This document shows, piece after piece, positions 42,365 to 51,786 of a stretch of 64,000 bases of DNA; position 1 is the stretch's first letter; each line of letters opens with the position of its first letter. Both the position numbers and the translations under genes were made by a program. Source of the stretch: UBA952 sp044361535 (GTDB lineage Bacteria > Bacteroidota > Bacteroidia > Flavobacteriales_D > Crocinitomicaceae); NCBI GenBank assembly GCA_044361535.1, contig JBIKIQ010000004.1, positions 157,889 through 221,888 of the forward strand. The letters run 5' to 3'. Below the pieces are notes generated by a model. That model ran no database searches, was not told where the DNA came from, and saw nothing but the letters and a program-made list of their open reading frames with translations.

Positions 42365-43282
42365 ATGAAGCAAGAATCATTTATTAGTGCCTTTTGGAGT
42401 TTTATCAAATCACGAAGATTTGTTAAACATCTTGGATTGGTAATTTTGTTTTATTTGGTGGTCATTTTTGGAACTATTTTCATTCTAGATTGGTCAACCA
42501 ACCACGGTGAAAAAATTGAAGTACCTAATATCGTTGGAAAAAATGCTAATGAAGCCAAAGAAATTCTGGAAGAAAGTGGATTAAAATATCAAATAATTGA
42601 TTCTATTTATGATCCTAAAAAACCCAATGGAACTGTACTTGAGCAAACACCTGATGCAACAAAAAAAACTTCCGTTTATGTAAAATCGGGGCGAATAATT
42701 GGTCTTCGTGTTTCTAAAAAACAAAAATTGGTTCAGGTACCTAATTTGATAAATAAATCGCAACGTTTTGCATCAAGCATACTTCAAAACAGAGGATTGA
42801 AATACGAAATCCGCTATAAACCTGTTGTTGAGGAATTAAACGGAGTTGTTGTAGATCAAATTTTCAAGGGCAAAAAAGTAGTCAACGGAACAATGTTACC
42901 TGTTGGTTCAATTATTACCATTTATGTTGGTGAATTTGTAATCGAAGATCCTGAAAAAATTCCAGATTTATATGGGATGACCATCGGTGATGCTATTAAC
43001 CTGTTAGATGAATTAGGATTCCGATATGAATACGGATGCTCAGATTGTCAGTCAAGAGCAGATTCACTCTCAGCAATTATTTTCAGTCAAAGTCCTGAAT
43101 ATTCAAGAGGTCGAGAAATTTCAAAATCATCCATAATCACCTTTACAGGGTCTTTGAATCCAGAAGTTGACGAAGAGAAAATGAATCGGTCAAAATCAAA
43201 TCAAGAAGCGTATCAAAAAGAGCGTGACGAATTGAAAGAAAAACAAAAGAAAGAGGCCAAAAAGGATGATGATGAGGAATAG
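42365..43282 (+). CDS. Single-pass membrane protein with three PASTA domains
   Basis: About 305 residues: short cytosolic N terminus, one membrane helix (LGLVILFYLVVIFGTIFILDW), then three PASTA domains beginning EVPNIVGKNANEAKEIL, QVPNLINKSQRFASSIL and KIPDLYGMTIGDAINLL, and a highly charged Lys/Glu tail. PASTA modules bind peptidoglycan or beta-lactams in Ser/Thr kinases and penicillin-binding proteins; here neither enzyme is fused. It probably sits in the inner membrane with the PASTA part in the periplasm. A T9SS cargo gene and rluD follow in the same direction. Confidence 0.9.
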   Translation: MKQESFISAFWSFIKSRRFVKHLGLVILFYLVVIFGTIFILDWSTNHGEKIEVPNIVGKNANEAKEILEESGLKYQIIDSIYDPKKPNGTVLEQTPDATKKTSVYVKSGRIIGLRVSKKQKLVQVPNLINKSQRFASSILQNRGLKYEIRYKPVVEELNGVVVDQIFKGKKVVNGTMLPVGSIITIYVGEFVIEDPEKIPDLYGMTIGDAINLLDELGFRYEYGCSDCQSRADSLSAIIFSQSPEYSRGREISKSSIITFTGSLNPEVDEEKMNRSKSNQEAYQKERDELKEKQKKEAKKDDDEE

Positions 43283-43328
43283 ATAAGTAAACTTATAATT
43301 TACGAGTAAAAAATACGTTATTGAATTT

Positions 43329-45551
43329 ATGAAATCTTATCTTGTCTTATTTCTATTGATTCTATCAACTGTTGGAAATTTTGTTTTCACTCAACATTTG
43401 GAAGTTGGGCCGATTACTAAAAATCCTCATATTTCTAAATCGAAAACCTTAAAATCTTTAGGGGATACATTTGATAGTACTTTTGTTTTCTTGCCTGATA
43501 CGATTCAATTACCGTTTTTTGATGACTTTTCAACAAGCAAATTTCAACAATACAATGGCGATTACAGTGCACCAGGTATTACCTCAGAATTGTACTATCG
43601 ATTAATTGACCCAATCACTTTGCTTCCATTAAATAATTCATTAGTATTTACCGGTCAAGTCACATTTAAACGCACCTATGATTTAGTAGCAAATAGCTAT
43701 TCAGACTCTGTATTTAACACCACAAATGTTAAGGTTGGGGATTTGTCAACCTATCCCCCTCAATATAACCAATTGGGGTTGTACCCACCTTATTTTATTT
43801 TTGATACAATTAATGACCCAGGAAATACACTTGACACTGTTTGGATTAGCAACCCTCCATATGTTCAAGACTCAGCACGCATCTTTTTCCAACCTGTTAA
43901 TGACCCAGAAAAGATTTGGTTAGATTCTTATGCTTATCACAATTACCGATTTGCACTGAATCCTCGATCGTTGGGTGTTGTCACTTTTGACGGTTTAGAC
44001 GAAACAGGTTATCCGTATGAAATTGGTACTTCTATGACCAATTATGCTGATAAACTTACATCTAAACCTATTGATTTACAGCCGTATAATGGGTCAGATT
44101 CACTCTATTTTTCCTTTTTATATCAACCGGAAGGATTAGGCGATATTCCTGAAAGTGGGGATTCATTAATTGTTGAGTTTTACGCTCCTGAACTTCAAGA
44201 ATGGAATCGTGTTTGGGGTGTAGAAGGAGATACCGTATATCCTTTTCGAGCAGCACATATTTTAGTTGACAATCCTATTTACCTAAAAAAAGGCTTTCAA
44301 TTTAGATTCAGAAATTACGGATCACTGGCAGGTGGTTTAGATCATTTTCATGTCGATTATGTCCATTTGAGAACTTTATCTGCCTATGACGATACCTTAT
44401 TCAAAGATTTTGCCTTTGTTTACCCTTTGAATTCACTGCTTGATACCTATACATCTGTTCCTTGGGATCATTACAAAGAAAGTACGAATTCTAACATGAC
44501 TGATTCTCTTCTCATTAAATTACACAACGGAAGTCCAACCGCTGAAAATTACCAAAATGGTCAAATCTCAATTAGTTATGGTGGTTTGTCAGAAGGCAAT
44601 TTTGTTTTACAAGGGTTTAATTTAGCCGAATCAAATATCAACTACAATCCGCGGACGACACATACTTCTTTTAATGATTGTTCAAATGGATATGAGTTTG
44701 ATCGAACTAAACCTGGCATACAACAAAGCTTTGAAGTGAGAGCTAGCGCCTCAGCGCAGTTCCCCAACTTCACGTTAAATGATTCAACCATTTTTTATCA
44801 AGAATTTTACAATTATTACAGTTATGACGATGGTAGTGCGGAAGCGGCATTTGGACCAACTGGAACACAAGCTCGATTAGCCATTGAATACAATAGTTAT
44901 CAGTCTGATTCCTTGATTGGTATCAACATACATTTCGTTCCATCCGTTACCGATGTTTCATCAAATATCTTTTTATTGACGGTATGGAACGATAATAACG
45001 GGGTTCCGGGTGCTGTTATATATGAAGACGACGTATTTTTTCCTCGCAATCCTCAATATGGAGATGATGAAAATATTTTTATTACCTATTATTTCAAAGA
45101 CACAATGAAAGTGGCTGTTGGAACTAAGTTTCATGTAGGATGGAGACAACTTGATGCCGTTCGATTAAATGCAGGTTTGGATCGAAATATTGATAATTCA
45201 TCAACAATCAGATACAGTGTAGATGGTGGATTTACTTGGCTTACATCACCCTTTCCGGGTTCAGCAATGATTCGCCCTATTTTTTCAACTGCGCTTGACA
45301 CTACATTGGCACAAACAACAATCGTTGAAGAAAAAGAAATTACCCTATATCCAAATCCTACCTCAGATGTTGTTTATTTCATGGAAAATAAAGAGTTTGT
45401 AAATTATGATTTCATATTGTATAATTCTCTAGGACAATTCATTGAGGCTAAAAATTCATCTGAAGTTGAGCTTGGTCATTTGAATCGAGGAGTTTATTTC
45501 ATTCAATTTCCCAAAAACTCCTCAAAAATTTTCAAAATAGTCAAACAATGA
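43329..45551 (+). CDS. Large secreted protein with T9SS type A sorting domain
   Basis: A 740-residue protein with a signal peptide (VLFLLILSTVGNFVFTQ), a conserved beta-rich body with FFDDFSTSKF near residue 60, GSDSLYFSFLYQPEGLG and LDHFHVDYVHL, the lectin-like YDDGSAEAAFG near residue 495, and a C-terminal type A domain (ITLYPNPTSDVVYF to SKIFKIVKQ). I do not recognise a catalytic site. The body looks like the family of Bacteroidota surface proteins encoded between PASTA and RluD genes. The stop overlaps the rluD start as ATGA, an odd pairing for a secreted protein. Confidence 0.82.
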   Translation: MKSYLVLFLLILSTVGNFVFTQHLEVGPITKNPHISKSKTLKSLGDTFDSTFVFLPDTIQLPFFDDFSTSKFQQYNGDYSAPGITSELYYRLIDPITLLPLNNSLVFTGQVTFKRTYDLVANSYSDSVFNTTNVKVGDLSTYPPQYNQLGLYPPYFIFDTINDPGNTLDTVWISNPPYVQDSARIFFQPVNDPEKIWLDSYAYHNYRFALNPRSLGVVTFDGLDETGYPYEIGTSMTNYADKLTSKPIDLQPYNGSDSLYFSFLYQPEGLGDIPESGDSLIVEFYAPELQEWNRVWGVEGDTVYPFRAAHILVDNPIYLKKGFQFRFRNYGSLAGGLDHFHVDYVHLRTLSAYDDTLFKDFAFVYPLNSLLDTYTSVPWDHYKESTNSNMTDSLLIKLHNGSPTAENYQNGQISISYGGLSEGNFVLQGFNLAESNINYNPRTTHTSFNDCSNGYEFDRTKPGIQQSFEVRASASAQFPNFTLNDSTIFYQEFYNYYSYDDGSAEAAFGPTGTQARLAIEYNSYQSDSLIGINIHFVPSVTDVSSNIFLLTVWNDNNGVPGAVIYEDDVFFPRNPQYGDDENIFITYYFKDTMKVAVGTKFHVGWRQLDAVRLNAGLDRNIDNSSTIRYSVDGGFTWLTSPFPGSAMIRPIFSTALDTTLAQTTIVEEKEITLYPNPTSDVVYFMENKEFVNYDFILYNSLGQFIEAKNSSEVELGHLNRGVYFIQFPKNSSKIFKIVKQ

Positions 45552-46579
45552 CGGAAGACCATCTTTTGACTGAATCAGAGGACGGCGAAGATTTATACGA
45601 ACATTTCAAGTTTCTTGTTGATAAAGGCCAAGAAATTGTCCGAATCGACAAATACTTATTGGACCGAATGCCCAATACTTCACGAAACAAAATACAAATT
45701 GCAGCACGTAATGGAAATGTTATCGTAAATGGACTTAAAGTAAAACAGAATTACAAGGTTAAACCAAAGGATGAAGTAGCCATTGTTTTGCCTTATCCAA
45801 TGAGGGAAATAGAGTTGATTCCTCAAAACATTCCCTTAAATATTGTATATGAGGATGAGGATGTTGTGGTTATTAATAAGCCATCCAATATGGTAGTTCA
45901 TCCGGGTTATGGAAATTATTCTGGAACACTTGTAAATGCACTTATTTACCATTTTAATCAATTGGGAAAAGGGAATTCTAGCGAACTTAGACCTGGATTA
46001 GTTCATAGAATTGACAAACACACTACTGGTATTTTGGTTATTGCCAAAAATGACGAGTCCTTATCACATTTGGCGCAACAGTTCTACGAAAGAACAACTG
46101 AAAGAAAGTATATAGCTTTGGTATGGGGTGATTTAGATGCTGATGGCACAATAACGGGTAATCTAGGTAGGTCTCCGAAAAATAGGAAAGTAATGACGGT
46201 TTTCCCGGATGGGAACGAGGGAAAACATGCAGTTACACATTACAAGGTGCTGAAACGCTTTGGATATGTGACTTTAATTGAATGTAAATTGGAAACGGGA
46301 AGAACCCATCAAATTCGTGTTCACATGAAATATATTGGCCACCCATTATTTCATGATTTAGAGTACGGTGGAGATCAAATACTAAAAGGAACAACGGGTG
46401 CTTCTTATGTGAAATTTGTTCAAAACTGCTTTTCGATGATTGATGGTCAGGCTCTCCACGCCAAAAGTTTAGCTTTTATTCACCCGAAAACAAAAGAAAG
46501 AATTTATTCAGAGGCAGAATTGCCAATAGGATTCAATACTATTTTGCAAAAATGGGAATCTTACATTGGTGAGAAATAA
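45548..46579 (+). CDS. rluD: RluD-like 23S rRNA pseudouridine synthase
   Basis: A 343-residue enzyme with an N-terminal S4 RNA-binding domain (IDKYLLDRMPNTSRNKIQIAARNGNVIVNG) described by its ends, and an RluA-type catalytic domain with Asp156 in LVHRIDKHTTGILV. ETGRTHQIRVHMKYIGHPL is the second family motif. RluD makes pseudouridines 1911, 1915 and 1917 in helix 69 of 23S rRNA; other RluA paralogues are possible. It is coupled to the upstream cargo gene by an ATGA overlap. Confidence 0.93.
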   Translation: MTEDHLLTESEDGEDLYEHFKFLVDKGQEIVRIDKYLLDRMPNTSRNKIQIAARNGNVIVNGLKVKQNYKVKPKDEVAIVLPYPMREIELIPQNIPLNIVYEDEDVVVINKPSNMVVHPGYGNYSGTLVNALIYHFNQLGKGNSSELRPGLVHRIDKHTTGILVIAKNDESLSHLAQQFYERTTERKYIALVWGDLDADGTITGNLGRSPKNRKVMTVFPDGNEGKHAVTHYKVLKRFGYVTLIECKLETGRTHQIRVHMKYIGHPLFHDLEYGGDQILKGTTGASYVKFVQNCFSMIDGQALHAKSLAFIHPKTKERIYSEAELPIGFNTILQKWESYIGEK

Positions 46580-46582
46580 AAG

Positions 46583-46612
46583 TTTGAATATTCATTTTTT
46601 TTTCTATTTTTG
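46583..46612 (+). promoter_or_regulatory. Bacteroidota-type promoter of the PorE-like gene
   Basis: TTTG at 46583-46586, an 18-base T-rich spacer and TATTTTTG at 46605-46612 match TTTG-N17-20-TAnnTTTG. A transcript would start near 46619 and carry a leader of about 33 bases to ATG 46652. Confidence 0.7.
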
Positions 46613-46651
46613 TGTGACTTAAAATTAAAATTATTCAGTAATCAAGTCTTT

Positions 46652-48853
46652 ATGAGAAATTTGAATTCATTTTGCTTAGTTGTTTTATTGTTGATTTTCA
46701 CTAATCAGGCATTATCTCAGAAAAAATATGTTACCGATGCCAATAAGGCATATTATGCTCAAAAGTATTTTGAAGCAGCCGGAAAATGTACTGCTGCATT
46801 TACCAAACTTGGAACGAAAGGAAGTATAAAAGATAAAGCTGACATGGCGTTTAAAGCCGCGGAATGCTACCGACTTACTGAAAAAATTGGTGATGCGCAA
46901 ACATGGTATGAGAAAGCAATTGAATTGAAATACTTCGAAGAAAATCCAGCAGTTTATTTTTACAATGGTGAAATGCTTCGTATGCAAGCTGAAAATGATA
47001 AAGCAATTAAAAACTACAAGCTTTACCAGAAATTGAATCCTTCTGATAAAAGAGCACAAGTTTCATTAGAAATTTGTGAGCAAAACGAAAAATTTAAACT
47101 TTCAAAAACAAAACATGTCGTAACGCACGAACAAGGATTGAGCAAAAAAGAAATGGACATGGCTCCTATGTTTGCTGATGCTGCTCAATCGTTAATTGTT
47201 TTTGGTTCTTCTAGAAAAGGAAGTGTAGGTGAAAAAGCTGATCCGATTACTGGAGAGCCTTATATGGACCTTTGGATGTCGGCTAAAGATAAAAAAGGAA
47301 ATTGGCAAGAACCTGTTTTATTGGACAAAGGATTAAAAGTAAATACAGGAGATAATGAGGGAACAGTTTGTTTTGATGCTCAGTTTAAAACAGCATTCGT
47401 TACAAGATGTCCAAGTGTTCGCAAACAAAATTTAGGTTGTCAAATTATGATCGCTGAAATGTCAGGTCTAAAATACGATAAAGGTGGGGGCAAGTGGAAA
47501 GATTTAGATACATTTCCAATTAAACAACAATTCACATTAAATGATTCTGTTTCTTTAGGTCACCCATGTGTTACAAAAGATGAGAAAATGTTAATATTTG
47601 CATCTGATGCATCTGATATTAATGGAATTAAATCATTCGGTGGTAGAGATTTGTGGTCAGTTAATTTTGTATATAACAAAAAGAAAAAAATGTATGAATT
47701 ATCGGACGTTAAAAATTTAGGTCCGAAAATTAATACTGCAGCAAATGAGTTATTTCCTACAATAGGATCTAATGGCGACTTATTCTTTGCGTCAGATGGC
47801 CACCCAGGATTTGGAGGGTTGGATATTTTTGTTGTTGCAAAAGACAGTTTAAATCCAACTTTAAATTCATGGCCAGGAGATCCTGAAAATTTAGGCTCGC
47901 CAATCAATTCTCAAAGCAATGATTATGCTATCTATGATAACAACAGAACTTCAGGTTATTTTACTTCAGAGCGTAAAAGCCCGAATGGTGAATACACACC
48001 AGATATTTACAGCTATAATCTTCCTGAAGTTAAAGTATTGTTTGATTTGAAAGTAATTGTTTATGAACGTTCTAAAGACAAGAAAAATAGGAAAAAAATT
48101 GAGGGGGCAACAGTTTATCTAACTGAAGTTGGTGGTGATTATAACTCTGATAAATTAACTAATTCAAAAGGAAAAACAGAATGGGATGAGGATAATAATA
48201 AAAAAAGAATAATAATTGGAAATAAAACTTATAAAATTACTGCTTCTAAAGAAGGATATGTAAATGATTTACGTGGAGCAACAATAACTACTGTTGGATT
48301 AACAGCAAGTAAAAGTTTTATAGTTGAGTTAACATTATTGCCAATGAGGGATATTGAATTGAACGAAGTACTATATGTGATCAATCAATGGACGTTTGTC
48401 AATGACCCTAAGATATGTATGTCTAATGACTCAATTGATACTGTCAGAAGAGAGTTGGTGGAAAGTTTCCCTAATGTTGTAATTAAAATAGTTTCTCACA
48501 CGGATAGTAGAAATACGGATGAGAAAAACCAAACACTGTCTGAAAATAGAGCACGCGCCTATTTCTCAAGATTGGTTGATCTTGGTGTGGACCCACGTAG
48601 AATTATTCCAGAGGGTAGAGGTGAAAAGGAACCAAGAAAGTGGATCGATGAGGAGGGCAAAGAGGTAATCCTTACAGAAGAGTATATCAATACTTTTGCA
48701 AAGTCAGATCCAAAAAAATATGAACGACTTCACCAGTTGAATCGACGCACAACCGCAGAAGTTGTTCGCCAGGACTTTGATCCAACAAAGGAGACAATGA
48801 CCATCGAAGAAGCAAAGAAAAAATATAATTATAAGAATTATTTAAAGTATTAA
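46652..48853 (+). CDS. PorE-like OmpA family protein (TPR, PD40 propeller, CRD, OmpA)
   Basis: About 733 residues. Signal peptide (MRNLNSFCLVVLLLIFTNQALSQ region), TPR-like helices (AYYAQKYFEAAGKC, YFYNGEMLRMQAENDKAIKNY), a WD40-like PD40 propeller (DKGLKVNTGDNEGTVCF, GHPCVTKDEKMLIFASD, NELFPTIGSNGDLFFASDG), a carboxypeptidase-regulatory-like domain (IEGATVYLTEVGGDY) and a C-terminal OmpA domain with SHTDSRNTDEKNQTLSENRA and LHQLNRRT. This order matches PorE, which is thought to tie the T9SS ring and motor to peptidoglycan. ATG 46652 starts the signal peptide and follows a good promoter. The next gene duplicates its last domain. Confidence 0.88.
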   Translation: MRNLNSFCLVVLLLIFTNQALSQKKYVTDANKAYYAQKYFEAAGKCTAAFTKLGTKGSIKDKADMAFKAAECYRLTEKIGDAQTWYEKAIELKYFEENPAVYFYNGEMLRMQAENDKAIKNYKLYQKLNPSDKRAQVSLEICEQNEKFKLSKTKHVVTHEQGLSKKEMDMAPMFADAAQSLIVFGSSRKGSVGEKADPITGEPYMDLWMSAKDKKGNWQEPVLLDKGLKVNTGDNEGTVCFDAQFKTAFVTRCPSVRKQNLGCQIMIAEMSGLKYDKGGGKWKDLDTFPIKQQFTLNDSVSLGHPCVTKDEKMLIFASDASDINGIKSFGGRDLWSVNFVYNKKKKMYELSDVKNLGPKINTAANELFPTIGSNGDLFFASDGHPGFGGLDIFVVAKDSLNPTLNSWPGDPENLGSPINSQSNDYAIYDNNRTSGYFTSERKSPNGEYTPDIYSYNLPEVKVLFDLKVIVYERSKDKKNRKKIEGATVYLTEVGGDYNSDKLTNSKGKTEWDEDNNKKRIIIGNKTYKITASKEGYVNDLRGATITTVGLTASKSFIVELTLLPMRDIELNEVLYVINQWTFVNDPKICMSNDSIDTVRRELVESFPNVVIKIVSHTDSRNTDEKNQTLSENRARAYFSRLVDLGVDPRRIIPEGRGEKEPRKWIDEEGKEVILTEEYINTFAKSDPKKYERLHQLNRRTTAEVVRQDFDPTKETMTIEEAKKKYNYKNYLKY

Positions 48854-48856
48854 ATA

Positions 48857-49423
48857 ATGAAGGTTTTGATACGTTTCATTTTTAGTGTAAGCTTTATTTT
48901 AGCTTCGGCCTCATCTTTTAGTCAAGAATTTTACTTAAACGTTTTATTTATTGATAAAAAAGATAAAATGCTAAATGATCCGAAAATTTGTCTATCAGCT
49001 GACACGCTCAAATCGCTGGTAGAAGAATTAAAGGCATTTCCTGAAATTGTAATTAAATTATATTCATATACAGATTGGAGAAAAACTGATGATTTTAATA
49101 CTATATTAACTGAAAATAGAGCTAGGGTTGTTTATTCATCATTAGTGGACTTTGGTATTGACCCTCGTAGAATTATCCCGGAAGGTAGAGGAGAAAAAGA
49201 ACCAAGAAAATGGATTGATGAGAATGGAAAGGAATATATCTTAACAGAAGAATTTATAAATTCATTTAAAAAAACTGACAAGGAAAAATTCAAGAAATTA
49301 ATTGAATTAAATAATAAAATTTATGTTCAAATAGTAAGGAAAGACTTTAATCCCGAAATTGAAAGCCTAACCCCAGAGGAAGCCAAAAAGAAGTACAACT
49401 ATAAGAATTATTTGAAATATTAA
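48857..49423 (+). CDS. Freestanding OmpA-domain protein, paralogue of upstream C terminus
   Basis: A 188-residue exported protein: signal peptide ending near SSFSQ, a short linker, then an OmpA domain very close to the last 160 or so residues of the preceding gene. Both contain DPRRIIPEGRGEKEPRKWID and both end EEAKKKYNYKNYLKY. The presumed diaminopimelate contacts, Asp in SYTDWRK and Arg in LTENRA, are kept; the late NRRT is changed to NNKI. It starts three bases after the upstream stop, so the genes are one unit, closed by a terminator. It probably binds peptidoglycan without the TPR, propeller and CRD parts. Confidence 0.85.
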   Translation: MKVLIRFIFSVSFILASASSFSQEFYLNVLFIDKKDKMLNDPKICLSADTLKSLVEELKAFPEIVIKLYSYTDWRKTDDFNTILTENRARVVYSSLVDFGIDPRRIIPEGRGEKEPRKWIDENGKEYILTEEFINSFKKTDKEKFKKLIELNNKIYVQIVRKDFNPEIESLTPEEAKKKYNYKNYLKY

Positions 49424-49428
49424 TTAGA

Positions 49429-49457
49429 AAAATCCCGCAAAAACAGCGGGATTTTTT
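49429..49457 (+). terminator. Rho-independent terminator after the OmpA pair
   Basis: AATCCCGC (49431-49438), a seven-base loop and GCGGGATT (49446-49453), extended by flanking A/T pairs and a six-T run ending at 49457. A strong intrinsic terminator, 27 bases before the DUF2851 start. Confidence 0.9.
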
Positions 49458-49483
49458 GTATATTCATAGTAAGCAAAAATACT

Positions 49484-50620
49484 ATGAAGGAAGATTTTCT
49501 CCAATTTACTTGGAAACTCAAACGATTTAATCATACCAAACTTACCCTTACGGATGGTCGTGAATTAATCATTCAAAATCACGGAATATTTAATGGTACT
49601 GAAAATGGACCGGATTTTCTCAATGCACAAATAACGATTGATTCCATTTCCTGGTATGGTCATATTGAAATTCATGTCCATTCCTCCCAATGGTACAATC
49701 ATAAGCACAATCAAGATCCTAGCTTTGCAAATGTAATTCTACACGTTGTTTGGGAACACGACAGAGATGTTTATTATAACTCAGAAACAATCCCTGTTTT
49801 AGAACTTAAAAATCTCATTTATCCATCAACTTTAGCCAATCTCGACTCACTCAAAATTCAACATGCAGTTTTCCCTTGTAATAAATTAATCCAAGGCCTA
49901 GAATCAATTTATTTGCATCAAATGATGGCGAATTCATTTGTTCACCGGATGGAGAGAAAAATAGCGCAGTACGCTGAAATGAATGAAAAAGAATTGATTT
50001 ATCAATTACTGGCGAAATCATTTGGAGGAAAATCAAATCAGTATTCATTTGAATATATTGCCGAAAAATTGCCTTATTCATTAGTAAATCAAATGGATTC
50101 AAAAAAACAAAAGTTAGCATTTCAATCTTATAGGTTGTTATTAACAAAAAAACAAATAAATGAACGAATTGCCGTTCCATATTTTAAGAGGAAAGGTATG
50201 CGCCCGCAAAGTAATCCTGAAATTCGAATCGAACAATTCATCAATTGCATTGGTATAATTGATTCATTGAAAAATTGGCAAACATTGGAGGCCAAAGAAT
50301 TTGTTTTTCACTTTAGAAAACAAATTACCAAATTAGAACCTACTCTTTCTTTCTCAATGCAAAACCAGGTATTAGTAAACACCATTATTCCCTTTTTCTA
50401 TAAATTAGGTAAAATGGATTACGATTTACGACAAAAAGCCATTGAAATTTCTGAAATTCTTCCTCCTGAAAAAAACAATCTCGTTCAACAAATGAAAACG
50501 CTTGGTTTTTCAGTAAAGAATTCTTTTGATTCTCAAGCAGTATTGGAAATTTATAACGAATTTTGTCAAAGAAAAAAATGTTTAAATTGCATCATCGGAT
50601 GTAAAATTGTTAATTCATGA
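49484..50620 (+). CDS. DUF2851 family protein
   Basis: A 378-residue soluble protein typical of Bacteroidota. The N-terminal third has the family-specific GIFNGTENGPDFLNAQI, WYGHIEIHVHSSQWYNHKH and VILHVVWEHDRDV, with closely placed Asp, Glu and His residues that look like a PD-(D/E)xK-type or metal site; that reading is my inference. The C terminus carries a cysteine cluster (CQRKKCLNCIIGC) that could bind zinc. Function is not established. It overlaps the PspC gene by ATGA. Confidence 0.85.
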   Translation: MKEDFLQFTWKLKRFNHTKLTLTDGRELIIQNHGIFNGTENGPDFLNAQITIDSISWYGHIEIHVHSSQWYNHKHNQDPSFANVILHVVWEHDRDVYYNSETIPVLELKNLIYPSTLANLDSLKIQHAVFPCNKLIQGLESIYLHQMMANSFVHRMERKIAQYAEMNEKELIYQLLAKSFGGKSNQYSFEYIAEKLPYSLVNQMDSKKQKLAFQSYRLLLTKKQINERIAVPYFKRKGMRPQSNPEIRIEQFINCIGIIDSLKNWQTLEAKEFVFHFRKQITKLEPTLSFSMQNQVLVNTIIPFFYKLGKMDYDLRQKAIEISEILPPEKNNLVQQMKTLGFSVKNSFDSQAVLEIYNEFCQRKKCLNCIIGCKIVNS

Positions 50621-50859
50621 TAGGAAAAACCATACAGAAAATTCTTCTTTATTTTGAATTTCAGTCATTTGGGGTTTGCAAATGGTGGGGAAGAAAGTTG
50701 GGTATTGAAACTTCCCAAGTTCGAATTGCATTCATTTATACTTCATTTTTTACCTTAGGATCCCCATTAATTCTCTATTTTGCGATGTATTGGATCATAG
50801 AAAACAAACATTATTTCATGTTTGAACGTAAGAGAAAAAAAACCATTTGGGAATTGTAA
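50617..50859 (+). CDS. Small PspC-domain membrane protein
   Basis: An 80-residue protein that is essentially one PspC domain: FGVCKWWGRKLGIETSQVRIAFIY, then a helix with TLGSPLILYFAMYWII and a short basic tail. PspC domains occur in the phage-shock envelope-stress response, often in larger proteins with other domains; here no partner is visible. It is translationally coupled to DUF2851. The next gene starts about 10 bases after its stop, so the three genes probably form one transcript. Confidence 0.85.
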   Translation: MIGKTIQKILLYFEFQSFGVCKWWGRKLGIETSQVRIAFIYTSFFTLGSPLILYFAMYWIIENKHYFMFERKRKKTIWEL

Positions 50860-50869
50860 AAATAGAATG

Positions 50870-51754
50870 ATGAAATTACTTATTACAGGCAGTAATGGAT
50901 TATTGGGTCAAAAAATTGTTAACCAGTGTATAAGCCGTAGAATTGAGTTTATTGCAACCTCCAAGGGTGAAAACAGAAATAGCAAATGTCCTGCAGATTA
51001 CTATCATAGCTTGGATATATGTGATAAGTATGCGGTTTATGATAGTCTTAATGCGATTAAACCCACACATGTTATCCATACAGCAGCCATGACAAATGTA
51101 GATCAATGTGAATTGAATCCAAAGGATTGTCAAGAAATCAATGTTGTTGCTACTCAAAATTTATGGTCGGCATCAAAAGAATTAGGAATTCATTTTCAAC
51201 TTTTATCGACCGATTTTGTATTTGACGGTATTAAAGGGAATTATTCAGAAAATGACAAGCCAAATCCCTTAAGCATTTACGCTCAATCCAAAGTAGTTGC
51301 TGAAAATCTACTTCTTACCAGCTCAAATTCGGAATGGTCCATAGTTAGAACGATAATTGTATACGGTCAAGGAGATAGTTTGTCTCGCACTAATATTATT
51401 TGCTGGGCAAAGGAAACATTAGCCAAGGGACAAACAATGAAGATAATTGATGATCAATTTCGTGCGCCAACTTGGGCCGATGATTTAGCATGGGCTTGTA
51501 TTCGTATTTGTGAATTGAATAAAAAGGGCATTTATCATATTTCAGGTCCTGAAACAATGTCTGTATTCGAGATTGTTAACCGTGTCGCTAACTTTTACGG
51601 TTTAAATGCTCATGTTATTGAAAAAACGGATAGTTCCACCTTAAATCAACCTGCCAAACGTCCGCCAAGAACGGGTTTTAACTTAGCCAAATCAAAAACA
51701 GAATTGGGTTATAATCCAAAAACATTGGAAGAAACATTGGCCTTGATTGTTTAA
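50870..51754 (+). CDS. RmlD-like SDR family oxidoreductase
   Basis: About 294 residues with the dinucleotide motif ITGSNGLLGQ, the strand HTAAMTNVDQCE, and the active-site set STDFVFDG plus YAQSKVVAENLL, giving the Tyr-x-x-x-Lys dyad. DQFRAPTWADDLA is characteristic of dTDP-4-dehydrorhamnose reductase relatives. No other rhamnose genes (rmlABC) are present, so the true substrate may be a different sugar nucleotide. ATG 50870 is preferred; an ATG directly before it (50867) is equally possible, and an in-frame ATG at 50822 lies inside the PspC gene. Confidence 0.88.
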   Translation: MKLLITGSNGLLGQKIVNQCISRRIEFIATSKGENRNSKCPADYYHSLDICDKYAVYDSLNAIKPTHVIHTAAMTNVDQCELNPKDCQEINVVATQNLWSASKELGIHFQLLSTDFVFDGIKGNYSENDKPNPLSIYAQSKVVAENLLLTSSNSEWSIVRTIIVYGQGDSLSRTNIICWAKETLAKGQTMKIIDDQFRAPTWADDLAWACIRICELNKKGIYHISGPETMSVFEIVNRVANFYGLNAHVIEKTDSSTLNQPAKRPPRTGFNLAKSKTELGYNPKTLEETLALIV

Positions 51755-51786
51755 TATTAATCAGCACCTCCTTAACCTCAAACTGC

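Noticed and set aside
47560..47907. A 115-codon open frame antisense to the PorE-like gene
   Set aside because: Shadow of the propeller repeats on the other strand; no start context and no family resemblance.
50822..50869. Earlier start for the RmlD-like gene at 50822
   Set aside because: The prefix lies inside the PspC gene, is highly charged, and precedes the nucleotide-binding strand that normally begins the family.
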